The notes under the pieces: generated by a model | Told to the model about the DNA's origin: nothing | The model's input: the letters and a program-made list of their open reading frames with translations, nothing else | The model's database searches: none | Made by a program: the position numbers and the translations under genes | Assembly: GCA_028565635.1 (NCBI GenBank) | Contig: JAOXYB010083387.1 | Location: 1 to 22,871, forward strand | Length of the DNA: 22,871 nucleotides | Direction: 5' to 3' | Source: Phoronis ovalis | Taxonomy: Eukaryota > Phoronida > Phoronidae | Part shown: one piece after another, positions 11,401 through 20,078 of the stretch | Position numbering within the stretch: the first letter of the stretch is position 1 | Layout: every line of letters starts with the position of its first letter

Positions 11401-14400
11401 CACATTCAACAATATTTCATGCCTATTCTGCAGTATAAAAAATAAACTTCTCACATACAAAAATATTTTAAAAATCAACTTTGTCATTTAAAAACTGATA
11501 TTCAAAAATGTAAAGTAACACAGCTGTTCTAGGATCATCAAAAGTAATATAATATTTAAACCATTATTCCAAAATTAAAACGCATAAAGCTTCATATTTT
11601 ATACATTGAAATTTTTTAGTTGTAATGCACTTCAAAATTTGGTTAAGAAATTAAGTCCTAGCTGAATGTTTCTGAATAAACTTTTTATTAAAACAGCTAA
11701 AATACATTATTTCAGTGCCAGGTACATATATTCCATGTAACGTAGATGTCACTTTGAACTATGCAGTAAATACACTTAGACATGGTTTAAATAACATTTA
11801 AAATATTGAAATATAAAACAAAACGGTAATTAAAAATATAAACCATCTTTCATAGTTCTATTGTATTACAAAACGTTTCACTTTGTCCATACAACAAATG
11901 TTATATTTAAGGCAAATCTTTCTACAGGAAAATGGCAATTCAGGATATGAACTCCATTGTCTGAACATCATTTACCAATTGTGTTCCTGATTACTCTCTT
12001 TTTATAACCAGATATTATCACCTGACTTACTTCCTATATACCTTTTAGTAGTATACAATGAAATAGATTGTTAATTTAATATGACAGTTAGTCTAATTGA
12101 ACATCACAATAATCTTAAAACCATTAGATGAGACATATACTGCCTTTATTCTGATTTTCCGGGTAACGCTGTTGGTTAGAACTGCAATAGTGTATTATTT
12201 CCATCTTATTGTTCCACAAAAAAACAAGCGACTTTCTGTCCATGTCTATATAAACCATAACAAAATGTTTTTGATAATGCCAAGATGACAGTATAAAAAA
12301 GCAAATAAAATTGGATTGAAGAAAAACACAACTTCTAGCTTTACTGCATTCAACACATTATATGCTAACACTAAAATGAATCTTTTTATTTCGAGTTTAT
12401 TCAGTTGAAGCACACACAAGAAAGCTAACATTTATATGGGCAGGAAAGGTTGTTTTCCGCTTTGTGATTCTTTTATATCTTACTTAATACACCTGTTCTA
12501 CAGACAATGTATCCAAGCTGTTGTGTAAGCACTGCATCAAAAAGATGAGAATATCTATACCACAAACTAATGTCAGTTTAACTGGGGCTAAATAAATTGA
12601 GGCAAATAATTTAGATGGTGTATAATTCTCTATACTAAAACTTCATGGACTACTTTTCTTGGAAGCCTCAAAGATGTTTAACATAAAAATTGAGTAGAAC
12701 TGAAGTTTTACCATTATGCAAAAAGATTCTGAATTTCAATTGTTCCCAGTTCATTGCTAGTTAAAAATGCTTTTTTTGAAGCATCATTTCTTTAGACTGG
12801 TTTTTGATTAACTATATGTACAAAGGGTCAAACACTATATTTTTTGGGTTTTAAAAACTTTTAAATCAGTTTGCCATTACACATCAGGACAAGAAAAGTA
12901 TAAATTTTATAGAAATTACTTATATCTCTAAGGAATTTCATCAAATAGCAAAGCCATAGGATAGATAATAAAAAATAAAAATATGTCATTTATGGTCATA
13001 CTTTACATGAACAAGGCATACCATTAAGTATGTTTTTGCCTTTATAGCAAACAATGTTCAACTTGAAAGATAAAAGTACACTATATTTTAAAAACTTTTT
13101 ATAGCAACATAACTAAAAGTTAGTTATAATAGTCCCAGACAGGGGTAATGATGCTGAAGCAGTTATTGGATAACGTAATGTTCTGAACAATGAAAAACAG
13201 GAAGCAAACAGGAACTCTTGGACCATAGATGGCAGTACAACCATGAACAAGAAAGTTCTGTATTGTCCTGGGACACCAACCTACCCCTAAATCAAGAAAT
13301 AATCTTTAAATTACTAGTACCCATGATTACTTTGTGATACACAGAATGACTGATGTAGTTTATCATTCAATAAAAGCTACACTAAACTCCATTAAAAAAA
13401 ACAACATTCATTTGGAATTTTAAAAAACATCACCAGTAGAAAATAGGATAAATTAATATAAAGATGGCCAAAACTTTGGAAAAGAGGCTCATCAAGGATT
13501 TTTGAAGAGCATATTTTTTATAGATGATATAGTAAATAGTTTTGGCAAGATATTCTTAAATCATGTAGAATTTATAGTTTATTCTTCAGAAAAGGGTGGA
13601 TCTTTCGATATTGTTGCTCCACCCCTATACATCTGCCATTGTTCAGTACGTTTCCACTTGAAACATTACTCCTGGCCTGCACACATTATATTTGTGTACA
13701 TTTTATAATTTAAAAGGTAGATTACTTCAAGTTCTGTATATCAGGCATTCCTTAGCAGCAGGTAAGTTAAACTGAAGATGTCACTGACTTAAACTGATGA
13801 GATAACTACCTCCCTTGCTGAGCAATTTTAAAATCATCTTACTAGGCTAAGCACCTTTCATTAGGAACACATAAACTAATTAGTGTATTTGAGTTGGAGT
13901 AAAATTTTATCAAATGAACAATATATACATGTATGGACATACAGGTATATGAGAGAGGAACAGTTAGTTCTTCAGGCCATCGCAATGTATCAAAACCAGC
14001 AGCTGCTGTAATATATATATATGAAAACAGAAATGAAATGTATTTGTAATTATATGGCATTTGGTTCAATGTTATGTAATTGAATACATTATCCTGACAT
14101 AACTATAAGAGTAATATTAAGAAGAATGAAGATGCCCAGTATTGGGTTAGTGTCCCTTTAGTTCAACATACTTGAAACTATAAATTTTATATCAAATTTT
14201 GCATAAATTAAAATGGTATAGAAGTATAATTGTTTAAGCTTTTTTAATACCACAAATATAAAACAACAAAAGCAACTTCTCTCTTTTGATAAATAATTAC
14301 GTTACTATTATGATTTTTAATTTAACCAGAAAGTAACCAATTTTTTCACTGTAATTTGTTTTTAGATTGGGCAGTATTAAATAAATAACATATAATGGCT

Positions 14401-17400
14401 ATGATGCAGGGTTGTGATATGATGTTAATTGGACAAGCAATCCTGATGATGTCAGATGATGATGTCATAGGAAGTTTTTTTACTGATTACATACGTTGCC
14501 GGATGTGTAAAAAGTAAAATCGTACATGGATTTTCAAAACAAATATTAATATCAGCATCCTAAAACAATTTTGCTTCATTTAAGTATCTTATTTTTAACC
14601 TGAAGAAAAAACCACTGACTGTCAAGAAATGATGTTACTTAGAGTTATCACTAACTGCAAACAATGCTTTTAATTTTTCTTCATTAAGACACTGTTTTAA
14701 AACAGTATTATTACATTAAATACCTTTTAAAGTCATTTGTAAAGATTTTGCCAGCTTTTTTTCTAGTCCATCTTGAAGTGACATTGCCATTGTATTAATT
14801 ATAGAGACAGATCAAAAGATTTTCTTTTTATGTGTTAAATCCCCAGAGTAATATAAAACAGTTAACTAAACAATTCTTCACTAAAAAAACAAGCATTTGC
14901 CAGCCAAACAACTACACTACATTAAAATAGGTTACAGTAATGCATTCTAATGATGATTCTTTATTACGAAAGTCTATTTCAAGGTTATTTTCATTCAAAT
15001 GTGACAAGCAGTGATGGCTTCGAGCTCAAAATTATTCTCTTCACTTAAGAGAGTAAGAAGCACCCAAGTATGGAAAAAAGCATTGCTTTTTTAAGATTTG
15101 AAATGAAAATATATCAGCATTTGAAAAAAAAATTACAATTTTTGTAATTTTAAAACTTACTTTTTAAATTTGAATTTCTAAATTTCAATTCATATTAATA
15201 ACATTCTATGAGCACACAACTAAAACAGAAACATGCATATAATGTACTCTTTAATATAATATTAGCTTTTGTCTTATAAAACCAAACATTATGTTCATAT
15301 GAATGTGGAAAAACACTACAGACATTTGTGATGATGAAACTACAAATTGTAAAAACCAAGATATAAAAACCTTTTAGCAAAAACAATTAACAAATTAGAG
15401 ATTATTAATTAATGCATTTATGTTTAGTAAATAATGGAAAAATAGAATTTTGTGAGTTCTAAAAATATTCTACGAAGAAAGTTGACGCACTTTAACTCTT
15501 TTTGTGGTCAATTCAATTAATTTTTCAAAAAACAAATATTTTATCGTCAACTAGGAATTAGCATATAAAAATACCACATAATGGATATTTCAAATGACAA
15601 AACGGCTTAATTGTAGAGTTGAAAAAATAAAATATTATCGTAGTTAAAACCACTATTCGAGTGGGCTACAAAAACCATACAAAACAGTCATTGTCTTTGC
15701 ATGTTCATACCAATTATCATCACATACAATGAATTTAATTATCTATTACAAACAAGTGTTTAAATATGATCTTCTTTAAAAACTTATTGAAGTTGAAAAA
15801 TATCAACAAAATTAATGAAGCATGAAGTGATGTGTATGATATGTTCATTAATTGCTGGTTAATTGAGCATAAGATAAAATTTAATTATAGAAGAATGGAT
15901 AAAATACTAGGAAATTGGCAGTTACTTATGGTTGTCTTGTGTTTATTTAATGTATTTACTGGTGAGTTTTGTTTATTTGCTGGTTTTTTACCTTGTCACA
16001 AATATTATAAATGAAAAGGTTACATATAATTAAATGATCTTTTTAATGCTTTTTGTCTAATTTCCCACCTGCTAGACCATTTTTGCTTATTTGTTATAGT
16101 AGGTCTTAGTTATGTACAAGAACAGTCATAATGGTGATACTTATTAAAAGCAAATGGGCAAAAAACATAGATAAACACAGAGATGACTAACATCTACACA
16201 ATTAACCAGAATCACTTCCCCAAGTTCACGGAGCACAGGCCTTATAACCTGGATGTTTAGCTACTTACCATGGAGTAAATTAAGGGACTTCCTCTGAAAA
16301 AAACCTTCAAGATGGGCAAATTTTCTTTTCTTCAAATGGCACAGTATTTTTTCACTGTAACCTATTATTCCCTATAGGGGAGCATCTGTGTTAGGTGGTC
16401 ATTTTAACCATGCCAGCTGGGGAGTAATGGTAATTACAATGTAATTATGTACTAATGGTAGATTAACCCCCTAACCTACCAATTTGTGTATTGTACTTAT
16501 ATATAGAGTACTTTATGCTGAACTATCAAACCTGATAATTCAAAATTAACAGGTTTAAAGAAGACAAAAGAAATAAGTGTATTTATCATTGTAATAACAG
16601 GTACATAAGGAATAAAAAAAATGTTTATGCTTTAGGATTTGAAATATAAGATGAGTACTTCATTTTAAACAATCTAGAAGTCATCATTCTTTGTTATCTT
16701 GACTGCATTATTACATTTGCAGTTAAAGAAACTATTTGGATACAGCAGATTGTGGTATGATTAAGCATACCTACATAATTTATATTGATGAGACGTTATC
16801 TTATTACAATATATGACTTTCAATTAATTTTTCATTATCCTTTAAGGAACATACCCTCTTTTGCATACAGACCAAGCAGCCTTTATTATACATACAAATA
16901 CAAAACCAACTCAGTTAAACTTTGTAAAAAAATTAAAAGTTTCATGCAACTATGAAAATAAATAGAAAAGTTTTTGTTTGAAAAAAAGTTAGGGTTTCAA
17001 ATACTATGTGGCATAGGAAGCTGAAATATTTTAAATATCTACTATTGGTGAAAACGACATTTTTCAAATTTTAAATAATAGATGATTCCTGCAGTTTAAA
17101 ATTCCTTGTATTCTAATGACTGCTGTACCATTTGTCAGTTGCCATTAAATTTGTATTCAACTAAATTATATTTTAATTTACCTGTCAAGAACTGATGTCT
17201 CTTATATAGTGCACAGGTGAGTAATGTAATAGTTTTGGGTAATTTGTGTAATAAGGTGCAAGAGGAGACCTAATTTAAACAAAACATACAGTATGAAAAC
17301 TCAGTTTTAAAATCCAGTTCAGAATTATTTTTTTTGTATTTTCCACTAAGAGTTTAAATATGAATACTAGAAAATGCTCATAAAAAGTTGTTGCTAAGCT

Positions 17401-20078
17401 TGCCTGTGGAGATGAGAAAAATATAAATCTGTAGTTATAAAAAAACTTCCTGAAGGCCAAGTTTTCAATTTTACCAAAAATAATATTTTTACAGTTTATT
17501 CTGTAGAATTTTCCTAAAAAAAGTGCAAAAGTGTTAACACTGCAATTCTAGTACATAAAGAAAAGTAACTCAGTGTATATCACACATTATTGCATTTATA
17601 AAAGTTAAATGCCTTTTAAACATTTGGTAGTTAATAGCTACTAAATAATTTTATTACTCCAACATAAACATTTTCATTAACCCCACAAAACTTAATTAAC
17701 AGAAAAAATATACATAATTAAGATGAAGTCATGTATAAAATCCTCAATATTGTTTTCATTATTTAATCTTAGTTTAATTTAATCCTCAAACACCCGCCAA
17801 ACATGATCAGTTTCACAGTCTTTTCCATCAATTTCCGTTCAATTTCAATTAAAATTTTCTACAAAATGATCATAACATGCCTGGATGATCACAACCAAAA
17901 ATATAACATTATGATTCAGATTATTACTGGGAATTGACAGGTTGCAAAAAGCATATCACATTATTTTAACAAATATTAGTTTCCCGTAAAATAAAGAGAA
18001 AATAGGATGTGTCCATTCGACATAATCATCAGTATATCACACAAAATTACTTTCTCATAAAATGATGAACATGGGTATTTTCTATTCAAAAACTTAGGCC
18101 TTGAAATTTTATACAAATGTTATTTTCCCATAAAATGAAGGACTCAGTATTGTTCATTCAAACATAACATAATATAAACTGTTGTATATGTGTTTCAGAT
18201 TTTCACAGAGCTACACTCCTTTGAGCACAAACCATGCATCAATTATTAATGTGTGTTATACCAATACATGTTCAGGTCTTACATAAAATGATCATTGGTC
18301 CAAAAATTTGTAAAAGTGAAAAACATAGTGAATTTCTTTGATGAAAATTTATTATTACTATATTATGTATTTTTATAGTAAAACAAAACCAAAGTATAAT
18401 TTTGTTCTTTTTTTTCATAGTGAACATTGCTAATGAAAAACATTTAAATTCTGTGAAAAATAATGAAATATTTCAAAACTCACCTTGAAAATAATTCTTT
18501 GCCCGGAGATAACTGACAGCAAGCCGGAGTATGGAAAGTTTGTCCAGTTTTGACACAACTTGCTGCTCAAATGGTAATAAACTGGCCAAATGGTCCAGCT
18601 CATTGTTCAACCTTTCTCGATGGCGTTTACTCGGGTTACTCTTTGGTCCATCCTTCATTGGCGGTTTGATACTACAAAGCGAAAATGGCTGTTAGAAAAA
18701 TTAATAGCTTTCAAATAAACAAAAAGACTTGACTAAATCTCAATGTTTATTTATATAAAATACACACAATACTTCAATATTCTGCAAACCTTTTTGAAAC
18801 AGTTTATGATTGGCTAAAGAATATTACCATATATCAATACAAGGGAAATTTTGGTGGAAGATGCATGTAGCAGCCAATCAGACTGGATTATGGTTCTGAA
18901 AGTTTTAAAATGGCCTTGCACTCTTCAATTGAACATTCAAGCTTCTTATAAACTCTATTAGCATAGTCTTTACTGGGAGATGCTTCAATCAATAAGAAGA
19001 AAATAGCAGGTTGAAAAGTATAAATTATGAAGAAGACTGTGGTGTAAAAAAAACATTAAATAATAACAGCATAATGTCAATGAGTGCTTTTCTATCTTAT
19101 AGTTGTAAACAAACTGAAAGGTTCAAATTATCTAGTCTTCAGTTACTGATTACTTGTGCTAGTTAATATCATCGTTTTCTGTTTCATCTTATATTTAAGC
19201 CATTCTGACATTTATCAAGAAAAAAAATGTTGTAAAACCAAAATATTTAAAATAACAGATATTTGAAAGGCCAGGTAGATGATTGCCTTCTCAAGAGAAT
19301 ATCAATTGTAAAATATTTATTATTCTGCTGAATAATTAAATGTAGAGATGTTCCGTAGAATCAGAAAATAATGTACACATATTTCAAGACCAATGACAGT
19401 CTTATGGGAGGCAAAAACATGTATAGATATAAAAGTAAGAATGAATTTTATACATGGTTCATGCACTAATTATAAGGTTAAAAGTACGTGCCATATAAAG
19501 AATACTGAGATGTTTTGGCATAACACACAGCCTTCTAGCAGTTTATCAGCGAGTCTGCGTGTGCAGTGATCATATAAGTATTTGTCCGACACAGTTATGA
19601 TCGATCTTCAAGATATTGATCTACCATCATATGTGATTGGCAGTTACACACAAACTAGTTCAAACAGGCAGACATTCATAGTTCGGAGGTTTTGCAAAAT
19701 ATACTTTTCTCACTCCATTTTTAAGCACGAGCAAAAAGTAATTTCCATACATTCCATGTTAGAGACAACATGGTTGTTAAAACTCATACCAGTAGGTATA
19801 GTGATACAAATTTTCTGTGTAAAAAATAAGCATGATTTAATTAAACAAATATAATTAATCAAAATGAGGACTAGTTGTAACAGAAGAAACCCTGCTTTTG
19901 AGTAGATAAGAGACAACCTGATCAATGTAATAAGATTTGCTCAAAAAATCATCAAATCTTTACTAATTAAATTATCGCCAGAATATAACAAATTGTCAAG
20001 TGTGTTAAAATCTTACCGACTGTCAAATACAAATCCAGCTCCCTGTCGAGCTCTTTCTGGTATCATTGTTGCAAACAT
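2345..20078 (-). CDS. AHR: Aryl hydrocarbon receptor, 11 placed exons (joined CDS)
   Basis: Join on the minus strand: 20078-20017, 18671-18484, 10377-10286, 9977-9888, 8500-8365, 6758-6685, 6296-6109, 5837-5731, 5021-4880, 4192-2939, 2495-2345, plus an unplaced terminal exon. All introns are GT-AG and the phases match at every junction. The sum is 2484 nt, or 828 residues without a stop. Domain order: short N-terminus 1-21, bHLH about 32-83, linker 84-114, PAS-A about 115-232, PAS-B about 240-357, basic cluster 399-418, Tyr-rich region 428-580, Ser/Pro/Gln-rich region to 777, tail 778-828. In this family the protein is held in the cytosol by chaperones, then enters the nucleus, pairs with ARNT and binds GCGTG-core elements. 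Human AHR is 848 residues, so the length fits. The presence of PAS-B and a long C-terminus argues against the repressor paralogue AHRR. The family call is firm; the exon 1 choice and the last exon are less so. Confidence 0.95.
2496..2938 (-). other. AhR intron 10
   Basis: 443-bp GT-AG intron (GTATGT ... ttttccag). AT-rich; no other feature seen. Its 5' end stays open for 10 codons before a stop at 2905. Confidence 0.85.
2939..4192 (-). CDS. AHR: AhR exon 10: basic cluster and C-terminal activation region
   Basis: 1254 nt, residues 360-777 plus two bases of Arg778. The acceptor is tatttgctttttacag and the donor is AAAG|GTATGT. It starts [19 protein letters not shown], comparable to human LTDEEGTEHLRKRNTKLP. 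Next comes KVKKSK (399-404) and RKRR (415-418), a possible bipartite nuclear localisation signal. Residues 428-580 contain 24 tyrosines. After that the sequence is Pro/Gln/Ser-rich, with a run of six serines at 757-762. Vertebrate AHR carries its transactivation domain here, also on one large exon, though sequence identity is not recognisable. If the final intron were retained, the frame would read [10 protein letters not shown] and stop at 2905. Confidence 0.92.
4193..4879 (-). other. AhR intron 9
   Basis: 687-bp GT-AG intron (GTAAGT ... tttttacag). It is AT-rich apart from a short GC/CpG island-like patch around 4365-4440 that contains the 14-bp palindrome at 4368-4381. Confidence 0.9.
4368..4381. 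repeat. Perfect 14-bp palindrome GCAAACGCGTTTGC
   Basis: A fully self-complementary 14-mer with two CpGs in an otherwise AT-rich intron. It could be a dimeric protein-binding site or chance. No known factor is assigned. Confidence 0.5.
4880..5021 (-). CDS. AHR: AhR exon 9: PAS-B C-terminal sheet (PAC)
   Basis: 142 nt. It starts with two bases completing Leu313, covers residues 314-359, and ends with two bases of Ser360. The acceptor is ...tttacaattgcag and the donor GTAAGT. It encodes [32 protein letters not shown] and [14 protein letters not shown]. Human AHR has MIKTGESGMIVFRLLTKN, RWTWVQSNARLLYKN and RPDYIIVTQRPL, so homology is clear and gap-free. It completes the ligand-binding fold. 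Thr340, Cys354 and His356 replace human Ala367, Val381 and Gln383. Confidence 0.97.
5022..5730 (-). other. AhR intron 8
   Basis: 709-bp GT-AG intron (GTAAGT ... acaattgcag). AT-rich; no recognised feature. Confidence 0.9.
5731..5837 (-). CDS. AHR: AhR exon 8: PAS-B central helices
   Basis: 107 nt. One base completes Arg277, followed by residues 278-312 and one base of Leu313, between the acceptor cctgttttag and a GTAAGT donor. It encodes [20 protein letters not shown] and then [15 protein letters not shown]. It aligns to human RIVLGYTEAELCTRGSGYQF and what follows, with a single-residue gap. Tyr306 sits at human Cys333 and Leu297 at Phe324; His310 keeps His337. Confidence 0.96.
6109..6296 (-). 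CDS. AHR: AhR exon 7: end of PAS-A and start of PAS-B
   Basis: 188 nt, residues 215-276 plus two bases of Arg277. The acceptor is ttgtttttcag and the donor GTACTG. It contains [15 protein letters not shown] (the last PAS-A strand, human MNFQGKLKYLHG region), then [14 protein letters not shown] opening PAS-B, and [12 protein letters not shown]. That last segment matches human IFRTKHKLDFTP, the first strand of the ligand pocket. His265 and Pro271 match pocket residues His291 and Pro297 of human AHR; Ser263 and Met269 replace Thr289 and Phe295. Confidence 0.97.
6297..6684 (-). other. AhR intron 6
   Basis: 388-bp GT-AG intron (GTAAGT ... tttttcag). AT-rich with short A/T runs; nothing else seen. 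Confidence 0.9.
6685..6758 (-). CDS. AHR: AhR exon 6: PAS-A core strand
   Basis: 74 nt. Two bases complete Glu190, followed by residues 191-214 and a phase 0 end at a GTAAGT donor. It encodes [20 protein letters not shown] followed by TSGFI. The human counterpart ends RLRCLLDNSSGFL, which anchors the alignment. The acceptor is ...atttgattttag. Confidence 0.95.
6759..8364 (-). other. AhR intron 5
   Basis: 1606-bp GT-AG intron (GTAACT ... ttgattttag). Small open frames on the plus strand at 7224-7508 and 7710-7907 show no recognisable protein features and are taken as chance. Confidence 0.85.
8365..8500 (-). CDS. AHR: AhR exon 5: PAS-A continuation
   Basis: 136 nt, residues 145-189 plus one base of Glu190. 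It follows the acceptor tttttgttccag and ends at a GTAACT donor. It encodes [20 protein letters not shown] (human [20 protein letters not shown]), then NQQLNWQEG and a divergent acidic loop ending in DMTKP. Human AHR has a longer loop here, so this PAS-A insert is shorter. The frame stays open past the donor into the intron, but homology stops at TKP. Confidence 0.96.
8501..9887 (-). other. AhR intron 4
   Basis: 1387-bp GT-AG intron (GTAATC ... ttgttccag). It contains the recent tandem duplication at 9177-9325. No coding sequence recognised. Confidence 0.88.
9177..9325. repeat. Near-identical 74/75-bp tandem duplication
   Basis: Copy 1 (9177-9250) and copy 2 (9251-9325) are head to tail and identical except for one extra T in copy 2 (ttttcggtac versus ttttctggtac). 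Such identity in intron sequence indicates a very recent duplication, or an assembly artefact. Confidence 0.95.
9888..9977 (-). CDS. AHR: AhR exon 4: start of PAS-A
   Basis: 90 nt, exactly 30 codons (115-144), phase 0 at both ends. It encodes [20 protein letters not shown] and then [10 protein letters not shown]. The human equivalent is ALNGFVLVVTTDALVFYASS followed by TIQDYLGFQQ, so this is an unmistakable PAS-A strand A/B and helix segment. The acceptor is ...tctttaag and the donor is GTAATC. PAS-A mainly supports dimerisation with ARNT. Confidence 0.97.
9978..10285 (-). other. AhR intron 3
   Basis: 308-bp GT-AG intron (GTGAGA ... tctttaag). It contains a TTGCGTG xenobiotic-response-element core at 10172-10178 and a CGTGG-TTT-CCACG mini-hairpin overlapping it. 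Confidence 0.88.
10172..10178 (+). promoter_or_regulatory. TNGCGTG match (possible XRE core) in intron 3
   Basis: TTGCGTG fits the AhR/ARNT core consensus 5'-TNGCGTG-3'. A few such matches are expected by chance in a window of this size, so function is only a suggestion (possible feedback on the gene's own expression). Confidence 0.2.
10286..10377 (-). CDS. AHR: AhR exon 3: bHLH to PAS-A linker
   Basis: 92 nt, residues 84 to 114, between the acceptor ...ctattctag and a GTGAGA donor. It begins with two bases that complete Gly84 and ends in phase 0. The encoded linker runs [14 protein letters not shown]...GSESSFALE and leads directly into ALNGF of PAS-A. Its end corresponds to human GEFLLQ|ALNGF. 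The linker itself is poorly conserved across the family, so the call rests on phase, splice sites and the SSFALE end. It lies 8.1 kb downstream of exon 2. Confidence 0.88.
10667..10998. repeat. Diverged direct repeats (three related copies)
   Basis: Copies at about 10667-10736, 10810-10897 and 10912-10998 share a TTTAAATAAC/T start and a GTTTTTGCTGG/ACTGG end. The last two copies also share TTTTGCAATTA and TTAGTCAAGCTGTTTTT. Spacing is uneven (about 143 and 102 bp), consistent with old tandem copies with indels. Confidence 0.6.
15129..15151. repeat. AT-rich perfect hairpin
   Basis: AAAATTACAA and TTGTAATTTT (10-bp arms) around a 3-nt loop. Likely a by-product of AT-rich sequence. Confidence 0.4.
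17976..18192. repeat. Diverged tandem repeat, period about 71-73 bp
   Basis: Three copies start near 17976, 18047 and 18120. Each opens with TTAgTTTCCCgTAAAAT-type sequence (TTACTTTCTCATAAAAT and TTATTTTCCCATAAAAT in copies 2 and 3). Each has a cATTC core about 35 bases later (GTCCATTCGACAT, TTCTATTCAAAAA, GTTCATTCAAACA). More decayed TAAAATGAT fragments lie on both sides (about 17864 and 18286). Confidence 0.6.
18484..18671 (-). CDS. AHR: AhR exon 2: bHLH DNA-binding/dimerisation domain
   Basis: 188 nt, residues 21 to 84, between an AG at 18673-18672 and a GTGAGT donor. The basic region is [12 protein letters not shown] (32-43). Helix 1 runs through [11 protein letters not shown] (45-55), then a loop, then helix 2 [18 protein letters not shown] (62-79). 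This is nearly the human AHR sequence; the KRHR motif supplies DNA contacts and the second half of the bipartite nuclear localisation signal. The Leu-rich helix 2 stretch overlaps the nuclear export signal described in vertebrate AHR. An internal ATG (Met26, IKPPMKDG) could start translation if this exon were ever first. This exon is the strongest single piece of evidence for the gene. Confidence 0.98.
18672..20016 (-). other. AhR intron 1
   Basis: 1345-bp GT-AG intron (GTAAGA ... gctttgtag). AT-rich. No basic KRRR-type exon that could replace exon 1 was found on the minus strand here. Confidence 0.7.
20017..20078 (-). CDS. AHR: AhR exon 1 (N-terminal 20 residues, atypical)
   Basis: Starts at ATG 20078 and ends at a GTAAGA donor (20016-20011) in phase 2. 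The split CG|T codon gives Arg21, which joins exon 2 in frame. The peptide starts [12 protein letters not shown] and ends GFVFDSR. A second in-frame ATG is at 20066. An in-frame stop (TGA, 20123-20121) lies 43 nt upstream of the first ATG, so this frame does not extend further 5' without splicing. The junction falls at the same place as the exon 1/2 boundary of vertebrate AHR (before V/I-K-P), but the usual basic YASRKRRKP-like tract is absent. This may be an alternative first exon, with a canonical one outside the window. A weaker alternative is an internal exon starting after an AG at 20059. The start codon is inferred from frame and phase alone. Confidence 0.6.

Larger units (their letters stand above)
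10378..18483 (-). other. AhR intron 2 (8.1 kb)
   Basis: A long GT-AG intron (GTGAGT ... ctattctag) separating bHLH from the PAS exons, as in other AHR genes. Highly AT-rich. It holds diverged repeats at 10667-10998 and 17976-18192 and small AT hairpins such as 15129-15151. No transposase, reverse transcriptase or nested gene frame is recognisable; the short open frames throughout look random. Confidence 0.85.

Noticed and set aside
14690-14710. Palindrome ACTGTTTTAAAACAGT
   Set aside because: Short AT-rich self-complementary sequences are expected by chance in a window this AT-rich; no further support.
19582-19854. 90-codon plus-strand open frame in intron 1, antisense to the gene
   Set aside because: No recognisable family or motif; overlaps an equally plausible minus-strand open frame, typical of chance.
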